Source of the DNA: Podaxis mareebaensis
Taxonomy: Eukaryota; Basidiomycota; Agaricomycetes; Agaricales; Agaricaceae
Length of the DNA stretch: 47,787 nt
Assembly: GCA_018524725.1 (NCBI GenBank)
Contig: JAEUWP010000233.1
Location: 1-47,787, forward strand
Direction of reading: 5' to 3'
This document shows, piece after piece, positions 44,185 to 47,787 of this stretch; within the stretch, counting starts at the first letter, position 1; each line of letters opens with the position of its first letter. The position numbers were made by a program, and so were the translations under genes. The notes below the pieces were generated by a model, which saw nothing but the letters and a program-made list of their open reading frames with translations, had not been told where the DNA came from and did not search any database.

Positions 44185-45790
44185 CAGTGAAGGAGAAAGC
44201 TGGCAGGTTTTTGTGAAGGAACTCGATGAGCCAAAAGATATTTGTATGAATACCATAAGGCCAATGGTAGAGGGGACAATGGTGGATGATGTGGTCCTGA
44301 GTCTCAAGTTCCTCTCCACATGGGCAGGAGGTGATATAGTGCCCTGGGAAGAAGTGCTGTCTAAGGGTGCTGATAGGCACATGGTCAGTCACACAGCAGG
44401 TGAAGCGTGTGCAAAGATTGGAGTCAGCTCCAAGGCCTGATGAGAGCCAAGTGCTGCCATTGGCATATTTAGGTTCCAGGGGTTGATCCACGGGGTTGGT
44501 AAAAGGAAGCCAGTTATGGCCTCGGTATTTGGGAACATTCATTTTTTGTCTCCAGAGAGAGAGACATTTAGTAGTGTAGTGGTTGTGAATGTAACCTAGA
44601 GATGTGCAGATGGGGAACCATGGATTGTTGGGTATGTGCAGCAACTTGGCGAGATTATGTGCTTGGAAGTGAACTGACCATTTTTTGGATGAGGGAACTG
44701 ACCAGAAGTGGATGTTATTGAGGGGGGAGGAAGACAACCACTCTTGGAGAAGAGGGATGACTGCTAAAGCATCCTTGTGAGCACTGTGGGGGCCATAGTT
44801 AAAAAGTAACTTTGCAGAGGAGATAGAGTCTGTAAAGAAAGAAATAGAGGAACAACTATGAGAGATAGCAAGAGAAATGGATGAAAAGAGACTGAGATGG
44901 ATGGCATACAATTTGGAGTCAGAAGAAATTACTTCCCCACAGGGGCAGACAGAAGAGGAGAGAATGTCAGAAGCAGAAGAACTAAAAACAAGAAAAGTGG
45001 AGGAGGTGGAGAGCCACGGATTGAGGGGGACAGAACCATTGGAAGAGACAACTAATGATACAGGAGATGAGAAAGACAAATCCCTAGCTACGTTAAGAGA
45101 TTGGATATATCTAGCTTTTACATTACTATCAGTGGGAGTAGGACATTGGTGAAAGTGGATTTGTGATTCAAAGTGGTCAACTAAATGCTGACTGGGCTTG
45201 GCACTTGGGTGAAGGCAGTTGAACTGATCCGAAACTAATTGGGCATCAGAAACAAAGTCTAGTGCTGTGGATCAGGTTTTGGTAGAGTGCATGTCAAGGG
45301 GGTCAATGTCACATGTGAGGATTTTGATTGGGTGGGAGGGAGGAAGAGTTTGGAAGCAAAGAGAGCAATGCTTGGCGAGTTTGAAGAGATGGAGTTGGAT
45401 GGGGATGAGGCCTGCAATGGCTTCCACTCCACCTGTGGGTGTGGTGCAGAATGCACCAGTGATCCATAGGGCTGCAGACCATTGCATTTGCTGGAGTTGT
45501 TTGATGAGGCCTTTGTATCAGCCATTGTGATTAAACCATAAATGAAATCCATATATGGTGATAGGAACTACACAAGACCTATAGAGGAGGCATTTGTGTA
45601 GGGGGGAGAGGCCTTGGATAGAGTTGCCAAGGAGGTGCATGCATTTAACTGTAGACAGCACCTTTGTAGAGTAGTATTGGATGTGTTCTTTAAAGGATAG
45701 GGCCCAATCAAAGTAGAAGCCCAAATATCGAAGATGATGTTTAGGTTTGTTATCCTTATCTCTGGAGGGTAGAGTCTTCCTTGGATGTTC
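44185..45790 (-). mobile_element. old LINE, 5' part (split by the KDZ element)
   Basis: Minus-strand homolog of the young LINE. From about 45,740 it reads LRYLGFYFDWALSFKEHIQY, MQWSAALWITGAFCTTPTGG, then an open RNase H and zinc-finger part (45,079-44,185). Arg residues of the young copy appear as Cys, His, Trp, Gln or stop. The RNase H Asp of VATDGS is Asn (VSSNGS), and the Glu of SDSES is Lys (SDSKL). It ends at PAFSFT, exactly where the left half at 27,130 resumes. The 5' end near 45,790 lies within RT and is approximate; no target duplication was recognised. Confidence 0.85.
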
Positions 45791-47550
45791 TAGAAACCCT
45801 GCTGAGGTTTTCTAGGATTTCTGACTTCAGGTTTTGAAGAGAGGAGTTGTCCAAACTGTTCCTGAAGTGCTGACAGCTGTTCTGCCATCTGACTTAAAGG
45901 ATCTTCTGGATGTACTGAAGTAGCTACTCTGGGTGGACCCATCCTAGATGAAGCTCCTCCTGTTTGGAGTGCAACTAGCTTCCTCATCTCTTCCAATTCA
46001 CTTTCTTGTCACCAAATTATTTCCATCTGTCTTTCAAGATAGTCATCTCTGGAATCCCTTTTGTTGTAAACATAAGAAGAATATCTGACTGGAGGTTGGA
46101 TTTCATCCAAGTCAGGGAAACCATCATCTGGAGGTGAGACAAACATATGTGCTGACTTAGCACAATAGTATTTCTCTACTCTCTGTGATATTGGTCCTTC
46201 TCCTGGAGGGATTGAACTTCCATCTCCATAGACTATATATCTTCTCTGAGGATCCCATCTTATCTTTCCTGCTTCTAAGTCTGCATTCTTCTTTGGACAT
46301 TCTTGAAGATAGTGCCCAATTTCACCACAGTACCTGCAGTTGCTATGAGCCTTGTGTTCCTGGCTCTGAGCATGAGCTGTCCTAAGAGCAGTCATGTTGC
46401 TAGTACTTTGGCTAATGTCTTGAGCTAGTTTATCCATCCAGGACTTAATATTCTTTTCCTGGATCAAAATCATATCTTTAAGATTGACCATCCCTTCTTG
46501 TAGAGATGCTATATCCCTAGCTATTCTGCTTTGAAGTTCTACAGACTCTGCCTTTGGCATTCTAGCAGTAGACTGCAAAGTACTTCTTTCTGAATGTTGT
46601 GATCTGACTAGTGTTTTACCAGTCACCAGGCTAGTGGCATGTTTAATCACTTCACTCAGTTCATAAGGATCTTCTTCTCTAAGTTCATCAGGCCTATTGA
46701 CCTGTCTAGTAGTCCCACTGATACTAAGTCTGGCATCTAGAGCTCTTTGGAAATCTCTACTGAGGGTAGAGGTGAATAATTCCACTAACTCTCTATTTGA
46801 AATGAGAGCTGGAGGCTTTAGACACTTATTAGCTTCAGTAAGGAACCTTCTCTTGAAAGTCAAGAGTTTATCTTCTTCATGAAGTTCAATACCAGAAAAT
46901 TCCTGACATATGTTCTTTAGTCTTCTGACTGAACCTTGTTCATGAGTAACAGTTTCAGGGAATTCCTTCTTGAGTCTTTCTTTGAAAGCCTCATAGTCCC
47001 CATCCTTGTACTCTGAGAACTCAATCTATTCTTCTCTTGTTTCTAGATCCACATAGGTCACTAGCCACTCAAGTTTTTCTTTATCATCAGTAATCTTACA
47101 GGATTCTAGCAGTCTTTCAACATGCCAGATGAAATTCCTGAGAGAATTTGGTCTGCCATCCCATGAAGGAGCTTCATGGGATAGTATATGAGGCATAGTA
47201 TAGTTTGCCATCTTTGAAGGTCTTTTCAAGTTTGAAAAAAGTTCACTTTGGTAAGAGAATGTGTCTATAGCAGCTGACACTCAGAAGGTAGCTACTTCAC
47301 ATTGCAAAGTGGAATTTGCAAGTTGAGTGTGTGTTTCTGCTAGCTGAGGTCTAGACTTTTGCTTAGGTGATGCTAAGGGTGGTACTAAACCAGCTTTCAC
47401 AGAATTTTGGGTTTTTCTTCAAGAGGCAGAAGCAGAACTGCCTGAGATAGTGGTCTTGGGCAGTTGCTTCAAGTTCTTTTCTTGAGACTTCTTTGGAGGT
47501 GGTCCAAAAGATGTCTTGAAAGGTTGCCTTTGAAGAAAACAAGTACTCCT
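45790..47550 (-). pseudogene. gag of a second Ty3/gypsy-type element
   Basis: A long minus-strand frame begins near 47,550 with a basic, Ser/Pro-rich N-terminus (SFGPPPKKSQEKNLKQLPKT). It continues through a capsid-like region (SHEAPSWDGRPNSLRNFIWH, DGDYEAFKERLKKEFPETV) and DFQRALDARLS to a zinc knuckle CRYCGEIGHYLQEC near 46,330. After the knuckle come PPGEGPISQRVEKYYC and a Gln-rich helix. Stops near 47,420, 47,281, 47,026 and 46,010 break it. Its protease and pol should lie to the left but are replaced by the old LINE. It is CpG-poor like the first gypsy element but belongs to a different family. Confidence 0.75.
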
Positions 47551-47567
47551 CTAATATCTGAACTCCC

Positions 47568-47592
47568 CCTCACAGTGGGCTCCAGATGTAGA
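47568..47592 (-). other. primer-binding region of the second gypsy element
   Basis: The minus strand reads CTACA, the likely LTR end, followed by TCTGGAGCCCACTGTGAGG. This resembles the TGGCGCCCACTGTGGGG-type primer-binding stretch common just inside fungal LTRs. The tRNA was not determined. Confidence 0.45.
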
Positions 47593-47787
47593 GGGTCAAA
47601 ATTAAGGTAGTAGTTACAAAAATGATGAAATACAGCTAAGTAGCTACTACTGTCCTCAAATGAGTTCTGGGGGACAATGAACAGAAAATAGAGGAGATTG
47701 GGGTTATGCAAAAGTGAAATAGAGCTCAGTGGACTGTCCTAAACAATCACAAGCTCAAGCTAAAGGCCTCTATAACAGCTGTGCCCT
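47593..47787 (-). repeat. 3' part of the 5' LTR of the second gypsy element (runs off the window)
   Basis: Non-coding sequence to the right of the primer-binding region, expected from the order LTR, primer-binding site, gag on the minus strand. The other LTR end lies outside the window, so LTR identity cannot be checked here. Confidence 0.4.

Overview
The window looks like a chromosome segment of a filamentous basidiomycete (Agaricomycetes). The evidence is genes with many short GT-AG introns, a WSC-domain copper radical oxidase, tandem TKL-type kinases, a WOPR regulator, Tad/jockey-like LINEs, chromodomain Ty3/gypsy elements and a Kyakuja-Dileera-Zisupton (KDZ) transposase. The species cannot be named from sequence alone.

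Region 1 (1-18.6 kb) is gene-bearing and CpG-normal. It holds a secreted copper radical (glyoxal-type) oxidase with two WSC domains (minus), about 3 kb without a recognisable gene, a Gti1/Pac2 (WOPR) transcription factor with a long Pro/Gln-rich tail (plus), an intact magnesium-dependent phosphatase-1 (MDP-1; minus), and a duplicated cluster on the minus strand: kinase C, an MDP-1 pseudogene, kinase B and kinase A. Kinase A has lost its N-terminal exons where the repeat-rich block begins.

Region 2 (18.6-47.8 kb) is a block of nested transposons with very few CpG dinucleotides. It starts with palindromic minisatellites and a tRNA-like dimer. A dead chromodomain gypsy element (about 19.7-25.8 kb) follows. 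Next is an old minus-strand LINE, split into 26,715-27,130 and 44,185-about 45,790 by one insertion of about 17 kb. That insertion (27,131-44,184) has terminal inverted repeats of about 350 bp and a 7-bp target duplication. It carries a KDZ transposase gene, an Spt5-like gene, a gene with SUMO-interaction-like motifs, a heptad-repeat gene and arrays of covarying hairpins. A younger, CpG-rich LINE (39,176-41,728, 15-bp target duplication) has inserted into the KDZ transposase gene. The window ends in the gag, primer-binding region and 5' LTR of a second gypsy element on the minus strand.

The order of events can be read directly: old LINE, then KDZ element, then young LINE. The older copies differ from the young LINE mainly by CpG to TpG/CpA changes, which created TGA stops and removed catalytic acidic residues. 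This fits methylation-linked decay of repeats. The best candidate for something not yet described is the large KDZ element with its transcription-elongation-like (Spt5-like) cargo.
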